8,250 bases of DNA from Deltaproteobacteria bacterium (GCA_016875255.1 VGRU01000163.1:1-8250); one strand, 5' to 3'. Shown: positions 1-7,546, numbered from the stretch's first letter. The notes: generated by a model not told the origin, from the letters alone. Translations and numbers: made by a program.

Positions 1-808
1 GGGGTCTCGCCTTGTTGTAACTGAGGGAAAGGGCGGAGATCATCTCCTCGGCGTTCTCTGAAGCCGATTTCATCGAGACCATCCGGGCGCCCTGTTCGCT
101 TGCGACCGACTCCACCAACCCCTTGTAAATCTGGGCTTCGAGATATTTCGGAAGAAGGAAGGCCATAATCTCTTCAGCGGTAGGCTCGAAAATGGGTTCC
201 CCCTTGACCTCGCCTTCTTTCTTTAAAACCTCCGAACTCTCGAGGGGCAGCAGTTTCATCAAGGTTGGCTGTGTGGATACGGCTGATTGAAAGCGGGTGT
301 AGATCAAATCCACTTCATCGTAGCGCGCTTCCTGAAACCCTTTGACGATCACTCCTGAGATTTCTTTTACCTCCTGAAGCGAGATCTCCTTTGAGATCTG
401 AAGGAGGGTGTGATCGATGGGAAAAGTCTTTCTCCGGAAGAAATCATACCCCTTCCTCCCGACGAGAATGAGCCGTACCTCTTTATCGGGTTGCTCATTC
501 ATAAATCGTGTGGCCCGGGAAATAACATTGGCGTTGTATCCTCCGCAGAGACCCTTATCCGATGAGATGAGGACGAGGCCAATGCGTTTGACCTCCCGCT
601 TGACAAGGAGGGGATGGTCGATACGGGGAAGGGAAGGGGCGAGGCTTTCCATCAGTTCCTGGATCTTCTCGGCATAGGGCCGGGCTGAACGGAGGCGATC
701 TTCCGCCTTCTTGAGGCGTGAGACTGCGATCATCTCCATGGCGCGGGTGATCTGCTGGATGCTGATCACGCTTCGGATTCTTCTTTTAATGTCTTTTGTT
801 CCGGGCAT
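1..808 (-). CDS. atpG: ATP synthase F1 subunit gamma, C-terminus cut by window edge
   Basis: Gamma is the central rotor shaft of F1; its paired N- and C-terminal helices turn inside the alpha3beta3 head and couple proton flow to ATP synthesis at the cytoplasmic membrane face. The open frame gives 269 residues running off the left edge; family members are about 290, so roughly 20 C-terminal residues are missing. Visible signatures are the N-terminal helix with TRAMEMIAVSRL (about 21-32), SSDKGLCGGYNANV (82-95), and the C-terminal helix ASEQGARMVSMKSASENAEEM (about 237-256, in part), followed by LSYNKARP at the edge. The ATG at 808-806 matches the usual family start and an in-frame stop lies at 823-821. 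Its only Shine-Dalgarno-like stretch, AGGGAG, directly abuts the ATG with no spacer, which is unusual. It follows atpA after a 90-nt gap that holds a 57-bp palindromic repeat. atpD and atpC are expected beyond the edge. Confidence 0.97.
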   Translation of the reverse strand, partial: MPGTKDIKRRIRSVISIQQITRAMEMIAVSRLKKAEDRLRSARPYAEKIQELMESLAPSLPRIDHPLLVKREVKRIGLVLISSDKGLCGGYNANVISRATRFMNEQPDKEVRLILVGRKGYDFFRRKTFPIDHTLLQISKEISLQEVKEISGVIVKGFQEARYDEVDLIYTRFQSAVSTQPTLMKLLPLESSEVLKKEGEVKGEPIFEPTAEEIMAFLLPKYLEAQIYKGLVESVASEQGARMVSMKSASENAEEMISALSLSYNKARP

Positions 809-836
809 CTCCCTAAGACCTTAAATCCGATTGAAA

Positions 837-893
837 TGTCATCCTGAACTTGATTCAGGATCTCAGAGATGCTGAAATGAATTCAGCATGACA
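837..893. repeat. 57-bp palindromic double-hairpin element in the atpA-atpG gap
   Basis: Two 28-nt arms (837-864 and 866-893) meet at a single central base and are inverted copies of each other at 22 of 28 positions, beginning TGTCAT and ending ATGACA. Each arm is also a hairpin by itself. The left one has stem ATCCTGAA (841-848) and TTCAGGAT (854-861); the right one has ATGCTGAA (869-876) and TTCAGCAT (882-889). Both have 5-nt loops and perfect 8-bp stems. The element can therefore fold as one long cruciform or as two tandem hairpins. It has no coding capacity. From memory, similar TGTCATCCTGAA... units are scattered through many bacterial genomes as REP- or MITE-like repeats; I cannot confirm copy number here. 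No target-site duplication is evident. Nothing resembling a T-tract terminator follows it in the direction of transcription. Confidence 0.8.
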
Positions 894-898
894 ACTAT

Positions 899-2416
899 TT
901 AGGTGGTGACGAAATTCTTTTTATAATCCTGGGCTGCCTGATGAAGAAGTTTTGACATCTCATCAGAGAGCTGTTTTTCTTCTCGAATCCCCTTGGGAAT
1001 CTGCGAAAACTTCTCACGGACAAAGGGATAGAACCCCGCCTCAAAATCTTTAACCTTCTCCACAGGAAGATCGTCGAGGTAACCATTCTCTGCGACAAAG
1101 ATGATCATGACCTGGTTTTCAACGGGCATCGGATTATACTGGGGCTGTTTCAGGACTTCCACCAGACGCTCTCCACGGGTGATCTGGGCCTGTGTGGCCT
1201 TGTCCAGTTCCGAACCGAATTTGGCAAAGGTGACCAGTTCCCGGTATTGGGCAAGGTCGAGCCTGAGCATTCCCGCCACCTTCTTCATCGCCTTGATCTG
1301 AGCATTTCCACCCACACGTGAAACGGAGAGGCCGACCGAGACGGCAGGCCGGACTCCGGCATAGAAAAGATCGCCCTCCAGATAGATCTGACCATCCGTG
1401 ATGGAGATGACATTGGTCGGGATGTAAGCGGAATAATCCCCTGCCTGCGTCTCCACAATGGGAAGCGCAGTCAGAGACCCGCCACCGAGTTCATCGTTCA
1501 GTTTCGCCGCCCTTTCGAGGAGCCTTGAGTGGAGGTTGAAGATGTCTCCCGGAAAAGCCTCCCGGCCAGGAGGCCTTCTCAACAGAAGAGAGACCTGCCG
1601 GTAAGCCACGGCGTGCTTCCAGAGGTCATCGTAGATGATCAGGGCATGGCGTCCTGTGTCCCGGAACTCTTCGCCCATGGCCGCGCCTGCATAGGGGGCC
1701 ACATATTGCATGGATGCGGGGTCGGAAGCTGTGGCCGAGACCACGATGGTATATTCCATGGCTCCGTATTCCTGGAGGGTATTGACGACCGAAGCCACGG
1801 TGGACTGCTTCTGCCCGATGGCCACATAGATACAGATCACATTGCCGCCTTTCTGATTAAGGATCGTATCCACGGCAATGGCTGTCTTTCCGGTCTGCCG
1901 GTCTCCGATGATCAACTCCCGCTGTCCTCTTCCAATCGGGATCATGGAGTCGATGCATTTCAGTCCGGTCTGGAGGGGTTCTTTCACCGGCTGCCTCTCA
2001 ACGACATTGGGTGTGGTCCCCTCGATCAAACGGAGTTTTTCAGTATGGATGGGACCTTTTCCATCGATGGGCTGTCCCACGGCATTGACGATTCTTCCCA
2101 CCAGGGCATCCCCTACCGGGACGGAAAGCACCTTGCCGGTTCTTTTGACGGGATCTCCCTGTTCAATATGGGCAATATCGCCAAGAATCATGGCTCCGAT
2201 CTGGTCCTCTTCGAGGTTGAGAGCCATTCCGTAAATGCTCCCCGGAAATTCAAGCATCTCAGAGGCCATACAACCGGGAAGACCTTTGATCCGGGCGATT
2301 CCGTCTCCAGCCTCGATGACCTCTCCGATCTCCTCGGCCTCCGTCTTGATCTGGTATTGCTCGATATGGCGTTTCAGAATAGCGGATATCTCTTCTGGCT
2401 TAATCTTCAGTTCCAC
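899..2416 (-). CDS. atpA: ATP synthase F1 subunit alpha
   Basis: Alpha is the non-catalytic nucleotide-binding subunit of the F1 head and lends an arginine finger to the catalytic sites on beta. The 505 residues match the usual length. Visible are the N-terminal beta-barrel (about 25-95), the P-loop GDRQTGKT (171-178), the Walker B region HALIIYDDL (257-265), the [12 protein letters not shown] stretch (280-291), and [13 protein letters not shown] (361-373), whose Arg367 corresponds to the arginine finger. The C-terminal helical domain ends with DYKKNFVTT. The start is a GTG at 2416-2414, supported by GAGGGGTG about 5-8 nt upstream and by alignment with the usual family N-terminus; no nearby ATG fits. 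It lies 11 nt downstream of atpH, so the two are probably translationally linked. One oddity is Trp266 immediately after the Walker B DDL, where most homologues I recall carry Ser or Thr. Long frames on the opposite strand are shadows. Confidence 0.99.
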   Translation of the reverse strand: MELKIKPEEISAILKRHIEQYQIKTEAEEIGEVIEAGDGIARIKGLPGCMASEMLEFPGSIYGMALNLEEDQIGAMILGDIAHIEQGDPVKRTGKVLSVPVGDALVGRIVNAVGQPIDGKGPIHTEKLRLIEGTTPNVVERQPVKEPLQTGLKCIDSMIPIGRGQRELIIGDRQTGKTAIAVDTILNQKGGNVICIYVAIGQKQSTVASVVNTLQEYGAMEYTIVVSATASDPASMQYVAPYAGAAMGEEFRDTGRHALIIYDDLWKHAVAYRQVSLLLRRPPGREAFPGDIFNLHSRLLERAAKLNDELGGGSLTALPIVETQAGDYSAYIPTNVISITDGQIYLEGDLFYAGVRPAVSVGLSVSRVGGNAQIKAMKKVAGMLRLDLAQYRELVTFAKFGSELDKATQAQITRGERLVEVLKQPQYNPMPVENQVMIIFVAENGYLDDLPVEKVKDFEAGFYPFVREKFSQIPKGIREEKQLSDEMSKLLHQAAQDYKKNFVTT

Positions 2417-2427
2417 TTTTTCACCCC

Positions 2428-2970
2428 TCAGTAGGTTTTCACCATCTCCTGCTTCATCTCTTCGAGACGATGTTTGACGCTTCCATCAATGATCTTGTTC
2501 TCGATCTTGACGATCACACCACCCAGAATCGATTCATCGACCATCGGTTTGAGAAAGACCTGCTTCTTCGATGCGCGGGAAAGTTCTTTCTCAAGGCGCT
2601 GAACGAGGTCTTCGGAGAGGGGAAACGAAGTGATCACCTCTGCCGTTATTTTTTCGCGTGATTCCTGGGCGAGAGCAAAGAAAGCCTCGATGATGTTGGG
2701 AAGTCTCCTCTGCCGGCTCTGGTCGATGACCAGGTTGATCCAGTTGAAGGTGAGCATTGAGATTTTCTCGCCGAAAATCTGAAAGAGGGCGCTCTTCTTC
2801 CCCTCGGGAGAGATCTGGAGATTGCTCAGAAACTCTTTGACTTCCGCACTCGATTCGAGACCGTTTTTGAGCCGGGTCAGCTCCTCTTCAACCCGATCGA
2901 CCGATTCCTCGGCTCTGGCCAACTGGAAGAGGGCCTCCGCATAGCCTCGTACCACCGGATCACTTGCCAT
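2428..2970 (-). CDS. atpH: ATP synthase F1 subunit delta (OSCP family)
   Basis: Delta sits on top of the alpha3beta3 head and ties it to the b-subunit peripheral stalk, holding the stator still. The protein has 180 residues, normal for the family. The N-terminal helical domain starts [17 protein letters not shown] (2-18), and the C-terminal OSCP signature is clear in [20 protein letters not shown] (144-163) followed by [10 protein letters not shown] choose ATG 2970-2968 because AGGTG lies 6 nt upstream and the residues from there match the family; a GTG nine bases earlier has its purine tract too close. The chosen start overlaps the end of atpF by 11 nt, which suggests translational coupling between two stator subunits. 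The TGA stop is followed 11 nt later by the atpA start. Confidence 0.97.
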   Translation of the reverse strand: MASDPVVRGYAEALFQLARAEESVDRVEEELTRLKNGLESSAEVKEFLSNLQISPEGKKSALFQIFGEKISMLTFNWINLVIDQSRQRRLPNIIEAFFALAQESREKITAEVITSFPLSEDLVQRLEKELSRASKKQVFLKPMVDESILGGVIVKIENKIIDGSVKHRLEEMKQEMVKTY

Positions 2971-3454
2971 AGAGTTCACCTACCTTTGAGACGTACTCCT
3001 CCACGAGTCGGCGGTTGTCTTCGGTATTGAGCGACTTGTTGATGATCTTCGATGCGGCCATGATGGAGAGGTCGGCGATTTTCTCCTGGATCTCAAGGAT
3101 GGCCTTCTGCTTCTGAAGTTCGATCTCCTCCTGGGCCCTCTTCACGATCTGGTTCGATTCCTGCTGGGCTTTCTGGACGATCTCCTTCCGCATGTTTTCG
3201 CCCAATCCTTTTCCTTCGTTAATAATCTTCTGCGCCTCGGAACGGGCTTCGGCGAGCTGGCGTTTGTAATCTTCCAGAAGAGCAGCCGCCTCCTGCTTCG
3301 TCTTCCTGGCTTCTTCCAATTGCTGTTGAATCGTCTCTTCCCTCTTCTTCAATCCTTTCAGGATATGGGGATAGGCCAGCTTGGCCAGAAGGATGAGGAG
3401 GAGAAAGAAAGAGACCAGAGTCCAGATGATCAGTCCTGGGTCTGCTTTAAACAT
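2960..3454 (-). CDS. atpF: ATP synthase Fo subunit b
   Basis: Subunit b forms the peripheral stalk: an N-terminal membrane helix next to subunit a and a long cytoplasmic coiled coil that reaches delta on F1. Of 164 residues, about 8-29 form one hydrophobic helix starting after MFKADPG, and about 35-135 are strongly charged and rich in Glu, Lys, Gln and Ala, as expected for the dimerising coiled coil (KREETIQQQLEEARKTKQEA at 37-56). The C-terminus ends [11 protein letters not shown] 3454-3452 has GAGGGAG about 7 nt upstream. The stop overlaps atpH by 11 nt. Only one b-type gene is present in the complete Fo block, so the stalk is probably a b homodimer rather than the b/b' pair found in some relatives. 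Confidence 0.97.
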   Translation of the reverse strand: MFKADPGLIIWTLVSFFLLLILLAKLAYPHILKGLKKREETIQQQLEEARKTKQEAAALLEDYKRQLAEARSEAQKIINEGKGLGENMRKEIVQKAQQESNQIVKRAQEEIELQKQKAILEIQEKIADLSIMAASKIINKSLNTEDNRRLVEEYVSKVGELYGK

Positions 3455-3551
3455 AATCTGCTCCCTCTTTGTAAATTATTCTCGTGACCGTGTGTGTGAT
3501 CCTTAATGAAGAAAGGTGATTTAAACCACTCTCCTGCATTCCTGGCTTCCT

Positions 3552-3567
3552 TAATGAATAAAATTCA

Positions 3568-3570
<3 letters not shown>
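3552..3570 (-). other. AT-rich hairpin over the atpE stop codon
   Basis: TAATGAAT (3552-3559) and ATTCATTA (3563-3570) form a perfect 8-bp stem with a 3-nt loop, and the stem includes the atpE stop codon. It begins a 113-nt gap before atpF that also holds two copies of the 10-mer CCTTAATGAA (3501-3510 and 3549-3558, plus-strand reading) and a near-palindrome at 3516-3529. The stem has only two G-C pairs and no following T-tract, so I do not call it a terminator. It could mark a site of RNA processing or partial termination that lets atpE be made in excess of its neighbours, but that is inference. Confidence 0.35.
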
Positions 3571-3887
<317 letters not shown>

Positions 3888-3891
3888 CCGA

Positions 3892-4635
3892 TTAATGTTC
3901 CGCGTGAACGGCCTCGGCAATATACATGGAGGCCAGAATCGAAAAGATAAACGCCTGAATCAGTGACACAAAGATCTCAAAGGCCATCATCACCACTGCC
4001 ATTGCAAGGGGAAGGGGAGTGACGATGGCGCTCTTGAACATGATGATCATTGAGAGAAAGACCAGGATGACCAAATGGCCCGCCGTCATATTGGCAAAGA
4101 GCCGGACAGCGAGAGAGAATGGCTTGGCAAACTGGCTGATGATTTCAATGGGGAGCATCAGGGGAATGATCCAGAGGGGAACCCCCTTTGGGATGAACTT
4201 TTTCAGGTAACCGAAGGGTCCATGTTTATAGATTCCCGCCCCCTGAGTGCAGAGAAAGACGACGACGGCCAGAGAGGCGGTCACATTGATGTTGGAAGTG
4301 GCCGTGAATCCCTTCGGAATCAGGCCGAGGAGGTTGCAGAAGAGGATGAAGAAGAAGAGGGTGGCGATAAAAGGAAACCAGGCCATCCCTTTCTCACCGA
4401 TGGTTTCATAAATGAGGTTTGTCCTCAGATAGTCCACGATCGATTCCATCAGGTTCTGCAATCCCTTTGGGACCAACTTCCCCGCCCTTCCCGCCAGGAA
4501 GAGAGTGAGGAAAACAAGGATACAGGCAACCCACATCATGATGACCGCATTGGTGATGGAAAGGTCGATGTTTCCAACCTTAAGGGGAATATAGACATGG
4601 GGCTGGAGGTGTTCCATCAAGTCTATCTTTTCCAT
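3892..4635 (-). CDS. atpB: ATP synthase Fo subunit a
   Basis: Subunit a is the membrane stator that supplies the two proton half-channels beside the c ring. The 247 residues include several hydrophobic helices (about 27-48, 85-107, 115-133, 153-172, 176-200 and 208-240). The signature KPFSLAVRLFANMTAGH (171-187) contains the essential Arg178 that faces the c-subunit glutamate, and IQAFIFSILASMYIAEAVHAEH (226-247) is the conserved last helix with Gln227. NLLGLIPKGFTATSNINVT (101-119) is also typical. ATG 4635-4633 has AAGGA about 7 nt upstream. It starts 10 nt after atpI, consistent with one operon, and is followed by the heptad-repeat element before atpE. Confidence 0.99.
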   Translation of the reverse strand: MEKIDLMEHLQPHVYIPLKVGNIDLSITNAVIMMWVACILVFLTLFLAGRAGKLVPKGLQNLMESIVDYLRTNLIYETIGEKGMAWFPFIATLFFFILFCNLLGLIPKGFTATSNINVTASLAVVVFLCTQGAGIYKHGPFGYLKKFIPKGVPLWIIPLMLPIEIISQFAKPFSLAVRLFANMTAGHLVILVFLSMIIMFKSAIVTPLPLAMAVVMMAFEIFVSLIQAFIFSILASMYIAEAVHAEH

Positions 4636-4645
4636 ATTCGAATCC

Positions 4646-4957
4646 TTACCTCCCGATTTGCTTCCATGGGATCGATCCCAGCTTTCGATAAAACCGCATC
4701 GTCTTAATGATCAGAAGAAGGGTGAAACAGAGGACGAAGGAGAGAAGGGCTGTCTGGAAATGAATCTCCTTCATCCCGGTCAACCCATAGAAGATGAGGC
4801 TGAGCACGGCGAGTCTTGCTATAAATCCGGCCAGGGCAATGGCAACTGAAGTCAACTTGGAACGGTGGATCACTTTCGAAGAGATGAAGGTGGAGGCTAA
4901 GAAATTGAGCAGGGCCAATGCGATTCCCACCATTGTTCCAGAAAGAAATGGATTCAT
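4646..4957 (-). CDS. atpI: AtpI-like ATP synthase accessory membrane protein
   Basis: AtpI-family proteins are small, poorly conserved membrane proteins encoded at the head of ATP synthase operons; in studied species they help assemble the c ring or have been linked to Mg2+ supply. The 103-residue product has three clear hydrophobic segments (about 5-25, 37-59 and 68-86) separated by short basic loops (KVIHRSK, and RFYRKLGS at the C-terminal side). I place the start at ATG 4957-4955 because AAGGA lies 5 nt upstream and the frame's longer upstream extension overlaps atpZ and is not hydrophobic. Only one base separates the atpZ stop from this ATG, suggesting translational coupling. Assignment rests on position, size and topology more than on a sequence motif. 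Confidence 0.85.
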   Translation of the reverse strand: MNPFLSGTMVGIALALLNFLASTFISSKVIHRSKLTSVAIALAGFIARLAVLSLIFYGLTGMKEIHFQTALLSFVLCFTLLLIIKTMRFYRKLGSIPWKQIGR

Positions 4958-4958
4958 C

Positions 4959-5189
4959 TTAATCCTTTTCCTCTTTGTCCTGATTGATAAGCCGGAAAAT
5001 GCTTCGGAAACCAGCCGCCGAACCAAGGACGAACCCCACGATCATCAACCAGGGACGGGTGTTGAGGAGGACATCTAAGCCATATCCTCCGAGAGCGCCG
5101 ATCAAAACCGAAGCGAGCATTTCCACACCGATGCCGCCATACCTGAACCAATCTTTCATAAATTTTTCTGGTTTTTGATTCTGGGGCAT
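4959..5189 (-). CDS. atpZ: AtpZ/AtpI-type (ATPase gene 1) small membrane protein
   Basis: This 76-residue protein has two membrane segments: about 18-42, with GGIGVEMLASVLIGALGGYG then LDVLL, and about 46-68, with PWLMIVGFVLGSAAGF. A basic N-terminus and a charged tail (NQDKEEKD) flank them. The Gly-rich first helix followed by D and a short loop with PW/G is the pattern of the AtpZ family (F0F1-ATPase gene 1), whose members precede atpI in ATP synthase operons and have been proposed, with AtpI, to act in divalent cation transport or complex assembly. It is the first gene of the operon. The start is uncertain: ATG 5189-5187 and ATG 5159-5157 both lack a clear Shine-Dalgarno sequence, and a TTG at 5240 is further upstream. 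I prefer 5189 because it gives the usual hydrophilic lead-in. Confidence 0.85.
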   Translation of the reverse strand: MPQNQKPEKFMKDWFRYGGIGVEMLASVLIGALGGYGLDVLLNTRPWLMIVGFVLGSAAGFRSIFRLINQDKEEKD

Positions 5190-5278
5190 CGGGGAATTAC
5201 AAAATGTGAATTCCTTAACATACCTTAATGAGGTTGTCAATTAATTTTTGATAAGAGCCTGGATTCTTGAATGCCTTC

Positions 5279-5306
5279 TTTATAAATGCAGGGCGAACCA
5301 CGTTAA
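5279..5306 (-). promoter_or_regulatory. Candidate sigma70-type promoter for the ATP synthase operon
   Basis: Reading the minus strand, TTAACG (5306-5301, four of six matches to TTGACA) is followed after 16 nt by TATAAA (5284-5279). It lies in the 130-nt gap between the bactofilin stop and atpZ, about 90 nt upstream of the preferred atpZ start. This is a consensus match only; read-through from the bactofilin is also possible because no clear terminator is seen in the gap. Confidence 0.35.
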
Positions 5307-5319
5307 CCATTTGAAATTG

Positions 5320-5757
5320 TTACGAAATGGAAAGGGGGAGATCCTCATTTTGGGAGAGGGGGTGAAGGTCTTCTTTCCGGGCGCCCCTTGTTCCCATCTC
5401 GCAGTGACCATTAAGGGTCCCTCCCTCATTGATGATGAGCACGGGGGTCATGAGGGTTCCTGAGAATTTTCCCGTCGAGTGGATCTCAACCCGTTCGCCT
5501 GCCTGGAGCTCTCCCTCCACATGGCCATTAATAATGATGATATTGACCCCGATCTTTCCTTTGATGATTCCGGACTCGCCCACAATCAGAGTACCGCTTT
5601 CGAAGATCTCTCCCTCCAATCTTCCATCCAGGCGGAAGACACCCCGGAAGGTCATCTTTCCTTCAAACAGGGTCTCTTTCCCAAGAAAGGCGCTGATCTC
5701 TTCCGGCGCCGAGGAAGGGGTTGTGGTGCTTTTAGTGAAGATGGATTTCCCTGACAT
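5320..5757 (-). CDS. Bactofilin (polymer-forming cytoskeletal protein)
   Basis: Bactofilins polymerise without nucleotides into filaments built from a short right-handed beta-helix, and act as scaffolds for cell-shape, polarity or chromosome-organising proteins. The 145 residues show a flexible Ser/Thr-rich N-terminus (1-20), the characteristic entry FLGKETLFEGKMTFRGVFRL (24-43) and DGRLEGEIFESGTLIVGESG (44-63), regularly spaced Gly and hydrophobic pairs through 120, the TPVLIINEGGTLNGHCEM ending of the core (104-121), and a charged tail. ATG 5757-5755 has AAAGGAG 7 nt upstream; a TTG further up lies within or before that site and is rejected. It follows parB after a 162-nt gap containing a large inverted repeat. 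In Myxococcus, bactofilins are known to position the ParABS machinery, so adjacency to parAB is suggestive but does not prove a joint role. Confidence 0.95.
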   Translation of the reverse strand: MSGKSIFTKSTTTPSSAPEEISAFLGKETLFEGKMTFRGVFRLDGRLEGEIFESGTLIVGESGIIKGKIGVNIIIINGHVEGELQAGERVEIHSTGKFSGTLMTPVLIINEGGTLNGHCEMGTRGARKEDLHPLSQNEDLPLSIS

Positions 5758-5778
5758 GGGTGGCTCCTTTCGCAAGGA

Positions 5779-5912
5779 GAAATCCGAAGCACGAAATCCG
5801 AAATTCGAAACAATCTCAAATGACCAAATCTAAAATGTTTAAGCAAATAAACGTTTAAGAAATTTGAAATTTTAAAATTCGAATTTGTTTCGGATTTCGA
5901 TATTCGGATTTC
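5779..5912. repeat. AT-rich inverted-repeat element between parB and the bactofilin
   Basis: The arms 5779-5803 and 5888-5912 are inverted copies matching at 22 of 25 positions: each is GAAATCCGAA, three variable bases, then CGAAATCCGAAA, read inward from its own end. The 84-nt interior is very AT-rich and contains the direct repeat GTTTAAG (5837-5843 and 5853-5859). Base composition differs sharply from the flanking genes. The element fits almost exactly between the parB stop (5920) and the bactofilin ribosome binding site (about 5764-5770). It encodes nothing convincing. The form is that of a MITE-like or other dispersed non-coding repeat; from memory, AATTCGAAATCCGAA-type repeats are frequent in some deltaproteobacterial and related genomes, but copy number cannot be judged from one window. 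Confidence 0.75.
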
Positions 5913-5919
5913 GAATTTT

Positions 5920-6780
5920 CTATTTTCCAAGGATCGTTTCCACGATCCTTTCCAGGTCTTCTGGAGAGTAGTATTCGATTTCGATCTTTCCCTTTTTCCC
6001 TCTGGCCTGGATGCGGACCTTTGTTCCAAGGCGCTGCCTGAGGGAGTCCTGGAGGCTCCCGAGCTGATTTTCCAAATCATCTTTTTTCTTTTCAATGGCG
6101 CCTTTTTTCTTCGGCCTTTCCGACCACCGTTTTGCCCATGCCTCCGCCTCTCTCACCGAGAGGCCTTTCCGGATGATCAGGCCACAGAGCTCCTTCTGTT
6201 TCTCCCTGCTCTCCAGGCTGAGGATCGCTCTTGCATGACCGGCCGTGATCCGGTCCTGGATGAGGTGGTTCTTGATTTCAGCGGATAGTTTGAGAAGGCG
6301 GAGGGCATTGGTGATCGTCGTCCGGTCCTTTCCGACCCGCCGGCTCGCTTCCTCATGGCTGATATCAAACTTTTCGATCAGATCCCTGAAGCCTTCAGCC
6401 TCTTCAACAGGGTTGAGGTCTTCCCTCTGGAGGTTTTCGATGAGGGAGATTTCCAGAACCTCCCTGTCATCCGCCTCTCTTACGATCACAGGAACTTCCC
6501 TCAATCCGGCCTTCTGGGCGGCCCGCCAGCGGCGCTCCCCTGCGATCAGTTCATAACCTCCATTGATCCGCCTCACCATCAGGGGGTCGAGAATTCCCTT
6601 CTCTTTGATGGTCTCAGCCAGCTCCAGGAGTTTCGACTCATCGAAATACTTCCGGGGTTGAGACCGATGGGGACGAATCTCTTCGATCCCGCAATAAAAA
6701 AGTCTCCTTTCCTCCCCTCCTTCAACCTCCGGGATGAGTGCTCCCAAACCTTTCCCCAATGCCATTCTTTTAGTTGCCAT
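5920..6780 (-). CDS. parB: Chromosome partitioning protein ParB (Spo0J family)
   Basis: ParB is the CTP-dependent DNA clamp that loads at parS sites near the origin and spreads along DNA, working with ParA to segregate origins. The 286 residues show the N-terminal ParA-interacting stretch [15 protein letters not shown] (4-18), the CTP-binding box QPRKYF (41-46), GERRWRAA (81-88), the [10 protein letters not shown] box (115-124), a helix-turn-helix region about 139-185 ([20 protein letters not shown]), a basic linker, and a C-terminal dimerisation domain ending [20 protein letters not shown] start it at ATG 6780-6778, which preserves the conserved N-terminus and has GGAAAG a few bases upstream; the reading frame extends further into parA but that extension is unlike ParB. 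The start overlaps the parA end by 11 nt. ATG 6765 is a possible alternative. No intact parS site is visible in the window. Confidence 0.98.
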   Translation of the reverse strand: MATKRMALGKGLGALIPEVEGGEERRLFYCGIEEIRPHRSQPRKYFDESKLLELAETIKEKGILDPLMVRRINGGYELIAGERRWRAAQKAGLREVPVIVREADDREVLEISLIENLQREDLNPVEEAEGFRDLIEKFDISHEEASRRVGKDRTTITNALRLLKLSAEIKNHLIQDRITAGHARAILSLESREKQKELCGLIIRKGLSVREAEAWAKRWSERPKKKGAIEKKKDDLENQLGSLQDSLRQRLGTKVRIQARGKKGKIEIEYYSPEDLERIVETILGK

Positions 6781-7546
6781 CTTTCTTTCCGTCGGCCATG
6801 ATCTCACTGGCCAGATTGAGATAACTTTCCGCTCCCTTCGAATGGATGTCGTATAAGAGGATAGGCTTCCCATGGCTGGGGGCCTCGCTCAGCCGGACAT
6901 TTCTCGGGATGACGGTTTGAAACACCTTCTCTTTGAAATGGTTTCTGACCTCTTCGACCACCTGGTGGGAGAGGTTATTTCGGATGTCGAACATGGTGAG
7001 GAGAATCCCTTCGATCTCCAGTCTCGGATTGAGGGACTGTTTGATCAGACGGATCGTCTTAATCAATTGTCCCAGGCCTTCGAGGGCATAGTATTCGCAC
7101 TGGAGAGGGATGATAACGGAATTCGCTGCCGTCAAAGAATTGATGGTCAGAAGCCCCAGGGAGGGAGGACAGTCGATAAAGATATAGTCATAATCCTCCT
7201 CGACCTCCTTGATCAGATGGGTCAGTCTTCTCTCGCGATCCTTCTCCTGAATGAGTTCCACCTCTGCGCCGATCAGGTCGGTATTCGAGGTGACCAGATC
7301 GAGATGGGCAAGGGAAGTTTTCTGAATCGTCTCCCGGAGCCCCGAGCCTTTGAGCAGGGCTTGATAGATCGTCCCATTGGACTGCTCTTTGCTGAGACCG
7401 ATTCCGCTTGTTGAGTTTCCCTGGGGATCGATGTCAATGAGCAGAACCCTCTTCTCTGCGACGGCAATGGAGGCGGAGAGGTTGACGGCGGTCGTCGTCT
7501 TTCCCACGCCTCCCTTCTGGTTGGCAATGCAGATCACCCTGGCCAT
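6770..7546 (-). CDS. parA: Chromosome partitioning ATPase ParA (Soj family)
   Basis: ParA is a deviant Walker A ATPase that binds nucleoid DNA as an ATP dimer and is released by ParB, drawing ParB-parS complexes apart. From ATG 7546-7544 the product has 258 residues, typical of chromosomal ParA. Visible are the deviant P-loop KGGVGKTTT (11-19) with signature Lys11 and Lys16, [10 protein letters not shown] (35-44) with the A' aspartates, Walker [12 protein letters not shown] (121-131), and [15 protein letters not shown] (215-229) with conserved basic residues. The start is not settled: ATG 7546 best matches family N-termini ([10 protein letters not shown]) but lacks a Shine-Dalgarno site. ATG 7573 is also in frame, and TTG 7582 has GGAG at an ideal 6-nt spacing, giving 270 residues. 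The 3' end overlaps parB by 11 nt, so the pair is one transcription and probably one translation unit. Confidence 0.98.
   Translation of the reverse strand: MARVICIANQKGGVGKTTTAVNLSASIAVAEKRVLLIDIDPQGNSTSGIGLSKEQSNGTIYQALLKGSGLRETIQKTSLAHLDLVTSNTDLIGAEVELIQEKDRERRLTHLIKEVEEDYDYIFIDCPPSLGLLTINSLTAANSVIIPLQCEYYALEGLGQLIKTIRLIKQSLNPRLEIEGILLTMFDIRNNLSHQVVEEVRNHFKEKVFQTVIPRNVRLSEAPSHGKPILLYDIHSKGAESYLNLASEIMADGKKDGN

Noticed and set aside
1310..1325. parS-like sequence with CACGTGAAAC inside atpA
   Set aside because: Only 10 of 16 positions match the parS consensus, one half-site is absent, and the bases encode the invariant SVSRVGG segment of alpha, so the match is best explained by coding constraint.
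1529..2434. 301-codon open frame on the plus strand opposite atpA
   Set aside because: It lies wholly antisense to a highly conserved gene, its product shows no recognisable fold or motif, and it has no plausible start signal; it is a codon-usage shadow.
4075..4707. 210-codon plus-strand open frame opposite atpB and the end of atpI
   Set aside because: Its sequence is low-complexity acidic and the opposite strand encodes unmistakable subunit a with its essential arginine; it is a shadow frame.
4958..5026. N-terminal extension of AtpI into the atpZ coding region
   Set aside because: The extra residues are encoded by DNA that codes for conserved AtpZ, whereas ATG 4957 has its own AAGGA site one base after the atpZ stop.
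5217..5240. Perfect TTGACA -35 hexamer upstream of atpZ on the minus strand
   Set aside because: At 15-19 nt spacing no sequence resembles a -10 box (TAAGGA at 17 nt), so it is not called a promoter.
5307..5330. Inverted repeat CCATTT...AAATGG over the bactofilin stop codon
   Set aside because: A 6-bp AT-rich stem with a 12-nt loop and no T-tract is too weak to call a terminator.
5652..6095. 147-codon minus-strand frame spanning the inverted repeat and parB end
   Set aside because: It crosses the repeat in a frame different from both parB and the bactofilin and encodes a repetitive basic peptide with no family resemblance.
6781..6873. N-terminal extension of ParB into parA
   Set aside because: The 31 additional residues do not resemble ParB N-termini and come from the second frame of conserved parA codons.
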